NCBI RefSeq assembly: GCF_014191725.1 | Contig: NZ_JACHWZ010000012.1 | Coordinates: 1 to 64,000 of the forward strand | Direction of reading: 5' to 3' | Length of the DNA: 64,000 nucleotides | DNA from: Microbulbifer rhizosphaerae | GTDB taxonomy: Bacteria > Pseudomonadota > Gammaproteobacteria > Pseudomonadales > Cellvibrionaceae | Shown here: piece after piece, positions 42,739 to 52,021 of the stretch | Position numbering within the stretch: position 1 is the stretch's first letter | How the letters are laid out: every line of letters begins with the position of its first letter | Made by a program: the position numbers and the translations under genes | Notes under the pieces: generated by a model | The model's input: only the letters and a program-made list of their open reading frames with translations | Database searches by the model: none | Told to the model about the DNA's origin: nothing

Positions 42739-44607
42739 TTACGCCACCAGTTGCTCGATCAGGCGTCCCCAACGCTGCGTGTGCTGCCAGGCGTTGTACA
42801 GGGTGATTTTGAATTTCCAGTCCTGGTTTACGAACAGGTTCTGCGACTGGCGCTCCAGGTGGTAGAGTTTCTCGTCGCCCAGCACGTAGTGCCGGTAGCC
42901 GGCCCGACGCAGTTTCAGACACAGATCGGAATCCTCGAAATCCCCGAATACATAGGTTTCATCCAGCCCGCCGACGGAATCGTACAAGGCCTTGTCGATA
43001 AACATACAGGCACCGGTAACCGCCGGGTGCTCGCTGACCGCTGGAACCTCCAGCAGCCACTCCGGCGTGCCCTTGCCCGGGTGTTCGTTCAGCCACAGGT
43101 TGCCGAACTGCGGGTTTCGCTCGAAGGCCATACCCAGGTGCTGCACAGTACCGTCATCAAACACCAGTTTTGGGGCGGCTACGCCGACATTTTCCAGGCC
43201 GGCCATCTTCTCCTCGATGCGCGACAGCCAGCCGGGTTCGCTGGGGATGATATCCGAGTTGAGCAGCACCAGTTTTTTGCTACTGGCATTGCGGGCGCCC
43301 AGATTGTTGGCTCCGGCGTATCCCAGGTTGTAGCCGCCGTAGACGATTTTGAAGGAGATCGGGAACAGCTTGCTGGTGTCGCGACAGAAGGGAATAAACT
43401 CGTCGTACAGGCGGGGATCATCCAGCACGTAGATCAGCTCGGTCTCCGCGAAGTCCTTGTCGCCGATAAACTGGGCTACCTGGTGCAGCAGAAAATCGTA
43501 GCGACCGTAGAGCGGCACAATGACGCTGCGCTTTGGGTTCTCGACCGCCGGCCCAAACTGCAATACCTCCCCTTCCGGCTCCGACAGCAGTGCGCGGCGG
43601 TACTTCCATAGGGTGGAAAGGGCTGCGCCTACGTGGTCCCGCATTATCTCGCGATATTGGCGGTCGCTTATGTGGAAATTCACCAGCATCTTCTGGCTGG
43701 CCAGGGTGATGTCGTCGCGCACATTGTTTTGTGGCACCGGCAGTATCCCCAGGGCGCCCTCCCTGGTCAGCATTACCAGCTCCAGTCCGGCCCGCTCCGC
43801 CAGATGCGGCATGGGTATCCAGGCGTAGAGCCCGGCCTGGTAATCCGAGGACGCTTTGCCGGGAAATGCCTCCAGCACGTCGGTGCGCCTGTAGCGCACC
43901 GAGTGTTCCAGCAGGTTCTTGCTGTAGCCGCTGTCCGCCGTGCGCAATACCATGCTCGCGAGTTCCTGCTGGCCGTCCAGTAGCCAGCCGGAAAGAAATA
44001 CGCCGGACCCGGGAATTGACAGGGCTTCCTCCCAGTGCCAATTGAGCAACCCTCTGAGCTGGCCCTCTTCCAAGCGCTTCAGGCCGGGAATTTCATAGAC
44101 GCCATTTCCCATGCTGCGATACAGCTGGGCGATCAGCTGGGCCCGTTCATCGCTGCGCCAGCTAGCACTGTGGCCAAATATATCCGCGCCTGCCAGCTCT
44201 ACGAATGGCTTCAAAGCCAGCAGCAGCTGGGTGCGCTCTATCTCGGCGGTCAGCTGCAGGGCATTCTCTTCCGGGGACTGCTCATAGGGCCAATCGACGA
44301 GCAAGCTGAAGCCCCAGCACCCACCGTCTTCATGGGAAAAGTGCCGGTTTACGTCCTGACGGGTGGTGCGCAGTAGGTCCACGGGCAACTTCCCGGTCTT
44401 TCCGCCTCCTACCGCCTCGTCCCCAGCTGCATAAGCGACATTGAAGTGCACATCCTCATAACCGGGGTGGAAGGCCCACCCTTGGATGAGCAAGTGCTTG
44501 CCACCAATGATGCCGCACACATCCACCCAGGCCTTCACTGCCTGTTTCGGCCCCGTTTCTTTACTGTGCTTTTCTTCCCTGGAAAAAAAACGTATTTTGC
44601 TTCCCAT
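42739..44607 (-). CDS. GT2 glycosyltransferase with two accessory domains
   Basis: The protein has 622 residues. Two divergent copies of the accessory domain are visible. Copy one (about 30-125) has HLLIQGWAFHPG, TTRQDV and CWGFSLLVD. Copy two (about 195-285) has VFLSGWLLDG, RRTDVLEAF and QAGLYAWIPM. A GT-A domain (about 358-600) follows, with SVIVPLYGRYDFL, LLNSDIIPSEPGWL, GACMFIDKAL and the ED motif FGDFEDSDLCLKLRRAG. It starts 14 bases after the rfbB stop and belongs to the same run. It may be a rhamnosyltransferase given its place beside rfbB, but that is only context. Confidence 0.87.
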   Translation of the reverse strand: MGSKIRFFSREEKHSKETGPKQAVKAWVDVCGIIGGKHLLIQGWAFHPGYEDVHFNVAYAAGDEAVGGGKTGKLPVDLLRTTRQDVNRHFSHEDGGCWGFSLLVDWPYEQSPEENALQLTAEIERTQLLLALKPFVELAGADIFGHSASWRSDERAQLIAQLYRSMGNGVYEIPGLKRLEEGQLRGLLNWHWEEALSIPGSGVFLSGWLLDGQQELASMVLRTADSGYSKNLLEHSVRYRRTDVLEAFPGKASSDYQAGLYAWIPMPHLAERAGLELVMLTREGALGILPVPQNNVRDDITLASQKMLVNFHISDRQYREIMRDHVGAALSTLWKYRRALLSEPEGEVLQFGPAVENPKRSVIVPLYGRYDFLLHQVAQFIGDKDFAETELIYVLDDPRLYDEFIPFCRDTSKLFPISFKIVYGGYNLGYAGANNLGARNASSKKLVLLNSDIIPSEPGWLSRIEEKMAGLENVGVAAPKLVFDDGTVQHLGMAFERNPQFGNLWLNEHPGKGTPEWLLEVPAVSEHPAVTGACMFIDKALYDSVGGLDETYVFGDFEDSDLCLKLRRAGYRHYVLGDEKLYHLERQSQNLFVNQDWKFKITLYNAWQHTQRWGRLIEQLVA

Positions 44608-44620
44608 ATCCGTTCCCTCT

Positions 44621-45733
44621 CTACCCTACGGCGTCCGCATACTGGCTGCTGATCCACTGCTGGTAACTGCCATCCATGACAGCAGACCACCAGGAGTTAT
44701 TGTTTAGGTACCACTGCAATGTTTTGCGGATTCCGCTCTCAAAGCTCTCCACGGGGATATATCCCAATTCCTGGTTCGATTTGGTGGGATCAATGGCATA
44801 GCGCCGGTCGTGCCCAGCGCGATCGGTAACGAAAGTGATCAGCTCTTGCGCCCCCCCCTGCTTCGCCTTTTTCGCTTGCGGATACTTCTCTGCTAGTGAT
44901 GGGTCTTCAGCGAAGGCTTGGTTCATCAGCTCGCAGATCAGTTTGACGATGTCGATATTCGCCCACTCGTTGATACCGCCGATGTTGTAGCACTCGCCCA
45001 GGCGGCCTTTCTTCATCACCAGGTCGATCCCCCGCGCGTGGTCCTCCACATAGAGCCAGTCGCGGATCTGCTGGCCGTCGCCGTAGATGGGCAGCGGCTT
45101 GTCCTGCAGGATGTTGGTGATCACCAGTGGAATCAGTTTCTCCGGGAAGTGATAGGGCCCGTAGTTGTTGGAGCAGTTGCTGGTGGTGACATTCAGGCCG
45201 TAGGTGTGGTGGTAGGCGCGCACCAGATGGTCTGAAGCTGCCTTGCTGGCGGAGTAGGGGCTGTTGGGGGCGTAGGGCGTTCTCTCGCTAAAGGCGGGAT
45301 CGTTCGGGCCCAGGGTGCCGTAGACTTCATCGGTGGAGACGTGGTGGAAGCGGTGGTTTTCTCGATTCAGACCTTCGTCCAGCCAGATTTTTTTGGCGGC
45401 CTTGAGGAGGCTGTGGGTGCCGATGATATTGGTTTCGATGAAGGCGTCCGGGCCGGTGATGGATCTGTCCACATGGCTCTCGGCGGCGAAGTGCACCAGG
45501 GTGTGGATGCGGTGTTCCTTGAGTAGGGTTTCTACCAGGGGGGTGTCGCAGATATTGCCGTGGTGGAAAACGAAGTTTTGCTTGTTAGCAACCGGGTCGA
45601 GGTTGGACTTGTTGCCGGCGTAGGTGAGGGCGTCCAGCACGACTACCTTGTCTTGCGGGTAGGTTTTCATCCAGTAGTGGACGAAGTTTGCGCCTATGAA
45701 GCCGGCGCCGCCGGTTACCAGTAGATTGCTCAT
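44621..45733 (-). CDS. rfbB: dTDP-glucose 4,6-dehydratase
   Basis: This is the second enzyme of dTDP-L-rhamnose synthesis, an NAD-dependent extended SDR of 370 residues. LVTGGAGFIGANFVHYW (NAD motif), HFAAESHVDRSI, HHVSTDEVYGTLG (Thr/Asp/Glu catalytic set), SPYSASKAASDHLVRA (Tyr-x3-Lys) and TSNCSNNYGPYHFPEKLIP are all diagnostic. The dehydratase genes of this pathway are normally found with rfbA, C and D, which follow here in the order A-C-D-B. The intergenic gap to rfbD is filled by dispersed hairpins. Confidence 0.97.
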   Translation of the reverse strand: MSNLLVTGGAGFIGANFVHYWMKTYPQDKVVVLDALTYAGNKSNLDPVANKQNFVFHHGNICDTPLVETLLKEHRIHTLVHFAAESHVDRSITGPDAFIETNIIGTHSLLKAAKKIWLDEGLNRENHRFHHVSTDEVYGTLGPNDPAFSERTPYAPNSPYSASKAASDHLVRAYHHTYGLNVTTSNCSNNYGPYHFPEKLIPLVITNILQDKPLPIYGDGQQIRDWLYVEDHARGIDLVMKKGRLGECYNIGGINEWANIDIVKLICELMNQAFAEDPSLAEKYPQAKKAKQGGAQELITFVTDRAGHDRRYAIDPTKSNQELGYIPVESFESGIRKTLQWYLNNNSWWSAVMDGSYQQWISSQYADAVG

Positions 45734-45827
45734 TTTCCTGTTGTGGTGCCTTTCGGTTTTGTTAAGTGACTCAATTTTTTGGGTTCACAGGCCTGCCTTT
45801 TGGCCGTGAGGATTTGTTTTGGTTTTG

Positions 45828-46003
45828 GTCGCGGCCATGGGCCGCTCCTACAATATTCTGTTCCGACTACCGCCGGGCTTTTGGGTCCGGTGGCTTTTGT
45901 TCGCCTGAAAGTAGGCTCTACGGTTTGCCCTCTCCCCGCCCCCTCTCCCGCAAGCGGGAGAGGGGCGTTTTTCTGCGGAGCTGGAGCTCCGCGGTCCCGG
46001 GGT
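45828..46003. repeat. dispersed hairpins between rfbD and rfbB
   Basis: An A-type half (45828-45852), a CCCTCTCCCGCAAGCGGGAG hairpin (45940-45965) and a B-type GCGGAGCTGGAGCTCCGC hairpin (45976-46003) fill the space just after the rfbD stop. Confidence 0.75.
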
Positions 46004-46006
46004 GGC

Positions 46007-46879
46007 CTAGGCGGTTGACTTTTCCTTGAGTACTTCGCGCAGTGCTTGGCGCCAGTGTTTTGGTTCTACTCCCACTTCGCTTATCAAGCGGCTTTTGTCC
46101 AGGACGCTGTAGGCCGGTCTGGCCGCGGGGGTTGGGTAGTCCGCGGTGGTTATCGGCTTTATTTGCACCTGCTTTTCTGCGGGGAGCAGGTCCAGTTGTT
46201 TTGCTTCCTCATAAATGGCTACGGCGAAGTCGTACCAGCTGGCGGCGCCGGCGTCGGTGCAGTGGTAGGTGCCGGCGGCTTCCGGTTTTCCTACCAGTTT
46301 GTAGATGGCTTGCGTCAGCGTATGGGTGCTGGTGGGTGTGCCGATCTGGTCGGCGACTACTCCCAGATGGTCGCGTTCGCTCATCAGGCGCAGCATGGTG
46401 TTGCTGAAATTTGCTCCATGGGCGCTGTAGACCCAGGCGGTGCGCAGGATTACCGCCTGAGGCAGCAAGTCCTGTACGGCGGCTTCGCCGGCGGCCTTGC
46501 TTTCTCCGTATACGCCCAGTGGGCGCACTGTGTCCTGCGGCCGGTAGGGGGTGGATTGCCGGCCGTCGAAGACGAAGTCGGTGGAGATATGGATAAGGCG
46601 CGCGCCGAATTCCCGGCAGGCGAGCGCGAGGTTTTCTGCACCGGTGGCGTTGGCGGCGTAGGCCTGCTCTTTTTCCGACTCGGCTTTGTCGACTGCTGTG
46701 TAGGCGGCCGCGTTGATGACGACCGTTGGCTTGTGTTCGGCGACGGCTTCCAGGGCCTGGGGGCAGTTTGTGATGTCCAGTTCATCGCGGCCGAGGGCGA
46801 CCAACTGGATGCCTTCTGGGATGCGCTGCTGCAGTTCCTGGCCTAGTTGGCCGTTTTTTCCTGTGAGTAGTATTTTCAT
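46007..46879 (-). CDS. rfbD: dTDP-4-dehydrorhamnose reductase
   Basis: The last step of dTDP-L-rhamnose synthesis. The protein has 290 residues from ATG at 46879. MKILLTGKNGQLGQELQQ holds the nucleotide motif, VINAAAYTAVDKAE, HISTDFVFDGRQSTPY and YGESKAAGE (Tyr-x3-Lys) follow, and SVLDKSRL ends the RmlD pattern. The frame is open 20 codons upstream without support. It has the same fold as the 5246-6145 gene but is the better pathway candidate by position. Confidence 0.95.
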   Translation of the reverse strand: MKILLTGKNGQLGQELQQRIPEGIQLVALGRDELDITNCPQALEAVAEHKPTVVINAAAYTAVDKAESEKEQAYAANATGAENLALACREFGARLIHISTDFVFDGRQSTPYRPQDTVRPLGVYGESKAAGEAAVQDLLPQAVILRTAWVYSAHGANFSNTMLRLMSERDHLGVVADQIGTPTSTHTLTQAIYKLVGKPEAAGTYHCTDAGAASWYDFAVAIYEEAKQLDLLPAEKQVQIKPITTADYPTPAARPAYSVLDKSRLISEVGVEPKHWRQALREVLKEKSTA

Positions 46880-46944
46880 TGGTTTTTCGTAGCAATTCTG
46901 GTTGTTCATTTTAGATGTGCGTTCTGTGGTTGTTGGCACTATCT

Positions 46945-47069
46945 ATCGCGGCCAGCGGCCGCTCCTACAAATCCGCGGACCTGCGGCCCGTTGCCGAGTT
47001 GGGGCTCGGCGTTCCCGGCGGGGCGGCTTTGCCGCTTTTGCGGAGCTGGAGCTCCGCGGTCCCGGGGGT
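46945..47069. repeat. dispersed hairpins between rfbC and rfbD
   Basis: An A-type half (46945-46969), a GGACCTGCGGCCCG hairpin and then a GCCGAGTTGGGGCTCGGC and a GCGGAGCTGGAGCTCCGC B-type hairpin follow each other to 47069. Confidence 0.75.
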
Positions 47070-47112
47070 TGCCTGCTCGCGGGCTTCTACATTCTGGTAC
47101 ACGCGGCGCACC

Positions 47113-47661
47113 TTACGGGAAGGTCACTGCGTCCTTCAGGAATTTTCCTTCCGCGTCTTTGGCGGAGAGTTTGGGCGCGTCTCCGTTTACCAGGGGCCAT
47201 TCGATAGCGAGGTTCGGGTCATTCCAGCATATGGAATGTTCGTGTTCCGGGGCGTAGTAATCGGTGCATTTGTATACGAACTCCGCTTCTTCACTGGTGA
47301 CGTAGAAGCCATGGGCGAAGCCTTCGGGGACCCAGAGTTGACGTTTGTTTTCCGCGGAGAGGGTGACACCCACCCACTTGCCGAAGGTGGGGGAGCTTTT
47401 GCGCATGTCCACCGCTACGTCGAAGACTTCGCCCTTTGTTACCCGTACAAGCTTGCCCTGGGTGTTTTGTGTCTGGTAGTGCAGGCCGCGCAGGATGCCC
47501 TGGGCGGATTTGCTGTGGTTGTCCTGCACGAATACCCGCTCCGCACACTGTGTATTGAATACATCCTGGCGGAAGGATTCGAAGAAAAATCCGCGCTCGT
47601 CACCGAAGACTTTGGGTTCGATGATTTTTACGTTGGGGATTTTTGTTTCAATTATGTTCAT
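47113..47661 (-). CDS. rfbC: dTDP-4-dehydrorhamnose 3,5-epimerase
   Basis: A cupin-fold epimerase of 182 residues. EPKVFGDERGFFFESFR opens the domain, FVQDNHSKSAQGILRGLHYQ carries the catalytic His region, VFDVAVDMRKSSPTFGKWVG follows, and PEGFAHGFYV and KCTDYYAPEHE complete the motif set. It acts between RfbB and RfbD. ATG at 47661. It is separated from rfbA by a B-type hairpin and a degenerate hairpin. Confidence 0.96.
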   Translation of the reverse strand: MNIIETKIPNVKIIEPKVFGDERGFFFESFRQDVFNTQCAERVFVQDNHSKSAQGILRGLHYQTQNTQGKLVRVTKGEVFDVAVDMRKSSPTFGKWVGVTLSAENKRQLWVPEGFAHGFYVTSEEAEFVYKCTDYYAPEHEHSICWNDPNLAIEWPLVNGDAPKLSAKDAEGKFLKDAVTFP

Positions 47662-47677
47662 ATTGGTACATCAATTT

Positions 47678-47790
47678 GCCGAGCTGGAGCTCGGCGTTCC
47701 CGGGGTGTTCGCCTGCAAGCAGACTCTTACGGCAGGCTTGTGGCCCGTGCCCTGTCGGCCCCTCTCCCGCAAAATCAGGAGAAGAGGGTT
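47678..47790. repeat. dispersed hairpins between rfbA and rfbC
   Basis: A GCCGAGCTGGAGCTCGGC hairpin (47678-47705), part of an A-type 'GCCTGCAAGCAG' arm, and a weakened CTCTCCCGC-type hairpin at about 47760-47790 lie between the two genes. Confidence 0.65.
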
Positions 47791-47799
47791 TGGGTTAGG

Positions 47800-48735
47800 T
47801 TAGAAGCTGGAGACGAAGCGTTGCTGGTTGAAGGGCGAGGTTTCTCCGCTTTCTACCAGCAGCTGCAGCAGGTATTCGCCGTAGCCGCTTTTCATCAGCG
47901 GGTGGGCCTGGACTTCCAGTTGTTCCGCGGTGATAAAGCCCTTGCGGTAGGCCACCTCTTCCGGGCAGGCGATTTTCTGGCCCTGGCGGCGCTCGATGGT
48001 CTGCACGAAGTGGGCGGCTTCCAGCAGGTTGTCGTGGGTACCTGTGTCCAGCCAAGCGCTGCCGCGACCCATCAATTCCACATTGAGCTGGCCGTGCTCC
48101 AGGTAGATCTTGTTGATATCGGTGATTTCCAGCTCGCCGCGGGGGCTGGGCTCAATTTCCCGGGCCAGGTCGCAGACCTGGTTGTCGTAGAAATAGAGGC
48201 CCGTGACGGCGTAGTTGGATTTCGGTTGTGCCGGCTTTTCTTCCAGGCTTACCGCCTTGCCCTCTTTGTCGAACTCCACCACGCCGTAGGCGCGCGGGTC
48301 GGCGACACGGTAGCCGAAGACGGTGGCGCCCTCTTCGCGCGCGTCTGATTGCTGCAATATCTGGCTGAAGTGCTGGGCGTAATAGATGTTGTCGCCCAGT
48401 ATCAGGGCACTGTTATTATTGCCTACATGGTCGCGGCCGATAATAAAGGCCTGGGCCAGGCCATCGGGCGACGGCTGCACCGCATAGCTGAGATTGATAC
48501 CCCACTGGCAGCCATCGCCCAGCAGCTTCTGGTAGAGGCATTGCTCCTCGGGTGTGGTGATGATCAGTATGTCACGGATGCCCGCCAGCATCAGGGTGGT
48601 CAGCGGGTAGTAGATCATGGGTTTGTCATACACCGCCATCAACTGTTTGCTGATGCCTTTGGTCAGCGGGTACAGGCGTGTACCGGAACCGCCTGCCAGA
48701 ATGATCCCTTTTCGTGACGAAATACTCTTATACAT
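47800..48735 (-). CDS. rfbA: glucose-1-phosphate thymidylyltransferase
   Basis: The first enzyme of dTDP-L-rhamnose synthesis joins dTTP and glucose-1-phosphate. The protein has 311 residues. [19 protein letters not shown] is the nucleotide loop, and [20 protein letters not shown] and [15 protein letters not shown] are family markers. [20 protein letters not shown] and [14 protein letters not shown] carry the substrate and metal residues. The N-terminus (MYKSISSR) is slightly extended. ATG at 48735 with GGGGGGAT and AAGG upstream. Confidence 0.97.
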   Translation of the reverse strand: MYKSISSRKGIILAGGSGTRLYPLTKGISKQLMAVYDKPMIYYPLTTLMLAGIRDILIITTPEEQCLYQKLLGDGCQWGINLSYAVQPSPDGLAQAFIIGRDHVGNNNSALILGDNIYYAQHFSQILQQSDAREEGATVFGYRVADPRAYGVVEFDKEGKAVSLEEKPAQPKSNYAVTGLYFYDNQVCDLAREIEPSPRGELEITDINKIYLEHGQLNVELMGRGSAWLDTGTHDNLLEAAHFVQTIERRQGQKIACPEEVAYRKGFITAEQLEVQAHPLMKSGYGEYLLQLLVESGETSPFNQQRFVSSF

Positions 48736-48873
48736 CCTTGATCCCCCCTAAAAAAAATTTTTTCTTTGTCACTCAATAGTAGTTCGGGACTGCTTGTGAC
48801 CACAGTTTGTGCTTATGGTTTGAATCCATCCCCATGGGATTCAGGCCCTGCGCCATCGTTCTTGCATCCCCAA

Positions 48874-48899
48874 CCCCTCTCCCGCAAGCGGGAGTGGGG
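48874..48899. repeat. CTCTCCCGCAAGCGGGAG hairpin after kpsD
   Basis: A 26-base hairpin lies five bases past the kpsD stop. The same hairpin stands at 50750-50775 past kpsE and at 45940-45965 past rfbD. On the minus strand no T tract follows, so it is more likely a stabilising or REP-type element than a strong terminator. Confidence 0.7.
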
Positions 48900-48903
48900 A
48901 GTT

Positions 48904-50538
48904 TTAGAATGACAGGACTGCGGCTGTGCCCACGGCGATACGATAGAGGATTTCCGTGACATCCTTGGTTACTTGCAATTCGCTGGCCTGAATTTTTGGC
49001 ATCACCATAATTTCATCGCCCGGGCGCAGTATTCGCTTGGATTTTCTACCGAAATCGCTGTCATCAACCCGGCTGATGGTGCCGTCCAGGTGCAGCACCA
49101 CCAGTTCTTCTTCGTTGGCATTATTGGCAAAGCCGCCGGCCAGCGCGATATAGTCTTTCAGCGTGTTACGTTCGTTAAATACCAGTGAAGTGGGAAAAAT
49201 AACCTCGCCCACCACGGAGATGGTGGAGGCCCGTAATGGCACCACCAGTTCATCGCCGTCCTCCAGCAGCATGGCGCCGGCTTTGGGATTGTTTGCCAGC
49301 ACCACCTGGCCGCGGGGCTCCGCCCTGCGCGCCTTGGATATAAAGTTCTGGATCATGGCCGCATTGTCTTTTTGCGACACCTGGTCCAGATTGGTGATCG
49401 GCTGGCGTGTCAGCGCCTCCATTTCGAGCGCGTCCAGGGAGCGGTCCAGGGCTGCCTTTTGCCTGTCGGCCACACTTTGGCGATACAGCTGTATCGCATC
49501 GCGGTCGGCGTTATCCCGGTACTGCAGCAGCGTCAGCAAGTCGTCCAGGGTGGCGCCATAGGGCAGCACGTGGGCGGCGGGGCCGTCCAGTTCGCCCGTT
49601 ACACGCACGGAAATCGTTTTGATGTCGTTATCACGCACCAGCTCAACCCGCGCGCCCGGATACAGGGGGGTCGTGAAGGCTTCCGATAAGGGCAGGTAGC
49701 TCGCTTGCTGCTGCTCATCGATCACTTGGGTAATGCGGGCGAAATTGGCCTGGGGGTCCGGTTTGCTCACCAGTAGCATTTCACCCAACTGGGTGTAGGG
49801 GCCGATAAATTCTATTTGGGCGGGCTGTTGCACAGCGCCCTCGATGCTCACTGCACCATGGCGCGGCCCGACAACAATGGCGTCGCCGTTGCGCAGCTGC
49901 AGTGCGGGCATGGTACCTTTCACCAGAAAATTGTAGAGATTGACCTTTTCCTGCAGCTTTTCTCCACGCAGCACCTGGACATCGATGAAACTGCCGCTCT
50001 TGCGGTCGATGCCGCCGGCACTATCCAGGTAATAGAGGATGGAGTCGGAGGAGAAGCCGGTGTAGAGACCGGGATTGTTGACGTAGCCGGTGACAAACAC
50101 TTTTACCGGCTGGCTGGCTTCCAGGTTGGCATAGGCGCGCACGTTGTTTTTGAATACACGCTTCACATGGCGCAACACGAACTCATTGAGCCCGCCGTTT
50201 TCCACCCCGGCAACGTGCACCGGGCCCACTTCGGGTACAAAGATATTGCCTTGCGGATCTACCGGCAGGGTGGCACTGAAGCTGTAGGCGCCCCACAGTT
50301 GCAGATTGATCTGGTCGCCTACGGTAATGCGGTAAGCCGGGTTGAAGCCGCTGAAAGGCTGGTCCTTGAAGGCACCCTGGAACAGGGACTGGCCGAATAC
50401 CGGCACCCTGGATTCCGGAATCTCTGTGGTCTCGGTTTTATCCAGCAGCTGGGTATCCAGCGCCTGAGCGGTTGGAAATACCAGGGCCGTCAACAGGCCC
50501 AACCATCCCCTGTAGGTTTTCAATTTTGTTGCGATCAT
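48904..50538 (-). CDS. kpsD: capsule polysaccharide export protein (KpsD/Wza-like)
   Basis: This periplasmic/outer-membrane translocon component has 544 residues and a signal peptide (MIATKLKTYRGWLGLLTALV, cleavage near PTAQA). A polysaccharide export domain (YRITVGDQINLQLWGAYSF, VDPQGNIFVPEVGPV) is followed by SLBB-type repeats (VKVFVTGYVNNPGLYTGFS, VSIEGAVQQPAQIEF, ISVVGEVIFPTSLVF). The last segment LYRIAVGTAAVLSF is hydrophobic. It would work with KpsE to carry the chain to the surface. No lipobox Cys is present, which is KpsD-like rather than Wza-like. Confidence 0.9.
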   Translation of the reverse strand: MIATKLKTYRGWLGLLTALVFPTAQALDTQLLDKTETTEIPESRVPVFGQSLFQGAFKDQPFSGFNPAYRITVGDQINLQLWGAYSFSATLPVDPQGNIFVPEVGPVHVAGVENGGLNEFVLRHVKRVFKNNVRAYANLEASQPVKVFVTGYVNNPGLYTGFSSDSILYYLDSAGGIDRKSGSFIDVQVLRGEKLQEKVNLYNFLVKGTMPALQLRNGDAIVVGPRHGAVSIEGAVQQPAQIEFIGPYTQLGEMLLVSKPDPQANFARITQVIDEQQQASYLPLSEAFTTPLYPGARVELVRDNDIKTISVRVTGELDGPAAHVLPYGATLDDLLTLLQYRDNADRDAIQLYRQSVADRQKAALDRSLDALEMEALTRQPITNLDQVSQKDNAAMIQNFISKARRAEPRGQVVLANNPKAGAMLLEDGDELVVPLRASTISVVGEVIFPTSLVFNERNTLKDYIALAGGFANNANEEELVVLHLDGTISRVDDSDFGRKSKRILRPGDEIMVMPKIQASELQVTKDVTEILYRIAVGTAAVLSF

Positions 50539-50612
50539 TTTTGGCGATTTATCAATCCATCAATTTTTTCTGTTCCGGGTGGGCCCGGATGCGCCCCATC
50601 CGGGCTGCGCGA

Positions 50613-50775
50613 CTGTAGGAGCCTACTTGCAGGCGAACGCGGCCAGCGGGCACTCCTACATCTTGCGGGCCTGCGGCCCGTTGCCGAGCCGGAGCTCGGC
50701 ACTCCCAGGGTTCGCCTGCAAGCAGGCTCCTACACTCCCTCTCCCCCAACCCCTCTCCCGCAAGCGGGAGAGGGG
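50613..50775. repeat. dispersed hairpins between kpsE and kpsD
   Basis: Paired A-type arms of the CCTGCTTGCAGGCG variant (50613-50735) enclose a B-type hairpin (50669-50712), and a CCCTCTCCCGCAAGCGGGAG hairpin (50750-50775) stands immediately after the kpsE stop. Confidence 0.75.
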
Positions 50776-50779
50776 GGCT

Positions 50780-52012
50780 TTAAATTCTGTGGTCGCGGAT
50801 GCTGGCCAACAGCATTTTTCCGATACCATAGAGCAGTAGCAAAATCACTGCCAAACTGGCCAGGTTATACAGTTTGCGCGGGTATTCGGCCTCTTCTGCC
50901 AGGGACGGCTGACTGACTACCATCAGGTGCTTGAGCCTGCCGGAGGCTTCCATACGTGCAGTTTCCAGCGCTTTCAGTGACGCCTGGTAGGCGTCCACCG
51001 CAAATTGCAGCTCCAGCTCCAGGTTTTGAAAGTGCGCGCTGAGGCTGTTGAGACGCTGTTCGCCCTGATCGTTCGAGACGCCTACCAGACGTACCTTTTC
51101 CGCTGCGATCTGGCTTCCCAGCGCGTCGATTTCCGCCTGCATGGAAACTATCTGGGACGAACCGGGGTTCAGGTAGGTCTTGGCCGCGGTGAGCTTGGCG
51201 CGCTGCTCCGCCAGCTTGACCTCCAGCCCCTGGATGATGCTGCTGATCCCTTTGGTGAGTTCTTCCGGGCTGACCACGTTATTGCGGTTCTGGAAGTCGA
51301 GGATCTCCTGCTTGGAGGTGCGCAGCTTGCTCTGCGCCAGTTCCAGTTCACTGCGCACAAAGGCAACCTGCTTGTCCGCCAGCTGGTTGCTGATCGCATT
51401 GACAAAATCCTCGGATTTCTGCGTAACCGTTTCGATCAGCTGGCGCGCGAATTCCGGCTCGAAGGCCTGCATTTCTATGGTGATAATTCCGGTCTGCTCG
51501 TCGTGGCCCACGGCGATATGTTCGCGGTAGTACTCCAGGTAGTCCTCTTGGGAGGCGTCTTGCGCGAGACGCGAGAACACATCGTAGCGATCGCTCTTGT
51601 AGTAATCGACCAGGTCCAGCTTGTCGTTCAGGTAGAGGGCCATATCCAGGGACTGGACGTAATTGACTACCAGGAAAGCGTCCTGGCTATCTGCGCCCAT
51701 GCCCGGCACCAGGAAACCGAGGGTGGAAGACATGCCCTGGCTGGAGCCGTTGTCTTTGACGATCAGTTGGGTGCTGCTGACATAGCGGTCCGATACCCAC
51801 AGCAGATAGTAGGCACTTACCAACAGCAGCGGGAGGGCTACGCACAGCGCGAGGCCACTCCAGCGACCGAGCCCTGTGCGCAATGCCCCCTGCTCTGCCT
51901 GGGGCTCGTTGGCGGCCAGGCGGGCCATAACTCCCCTGACCGCCCTGGAGGCCTTTTTCAACGCGGTGGAATCCGCCTTTCGCTCTACTGCGAGCGCATC
52001 ATTACTTTCCAT
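50780..52012 (-). CDS. kpsE: capsule export inner-membrane protein KpsE-like (PCP-3)
   Basis: A polysaccharide co-polymerase of 410 residues with one N-terminal TM (about 54-72, LALCVALPLLLVSAYYLLW) and one C-terminal TM (about 382-403). The periplasmic part contains the WVSDRYVSSTQLIVKD start typical of Wzz/KpsE, and long coiled-coil segments between about 200 and 350. It links KpsMT to KpsD. It starts 9 bases after the kpsT stop. Confidence 0.9.
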   Translation of the reverse strand: MESNDALAVERKADSTALKKASRAVRGVMARLAANEPQAEQGALRTGLGRWSGLALCVALPLLLVSAYYLLWVSDRYVSSTQLIVKDNGSSQGMSSTLGFLVPGMGADSQDAFLVVNYVQSLDMALYLNDKLDLVDYYKSDRYDVFSRLAQDASQEDYLEYYREHIAVGHDEQTGIITIEMQAFEPEFARQLIETVTQKSEDFVNAISNQLADKQVAFVRSELELAQSKLRTSKQEILDFQNRNNVVSPEELTKGISSIIQGLEVKLAEQRAKLTAAKTYLNPGSSQIVSMQAEIDALGSQIAAEKVRLVGVSNDQGEQRLNSLSAHFQNLELELQFAVDAYQASLKALETARMEASGRLKHLMVVSQPSLAEEAEYPRKLYNLASLAVILLLLYGIGKMLLASIRDHRI

Positions 52013-52021
52013 GACAACGTC

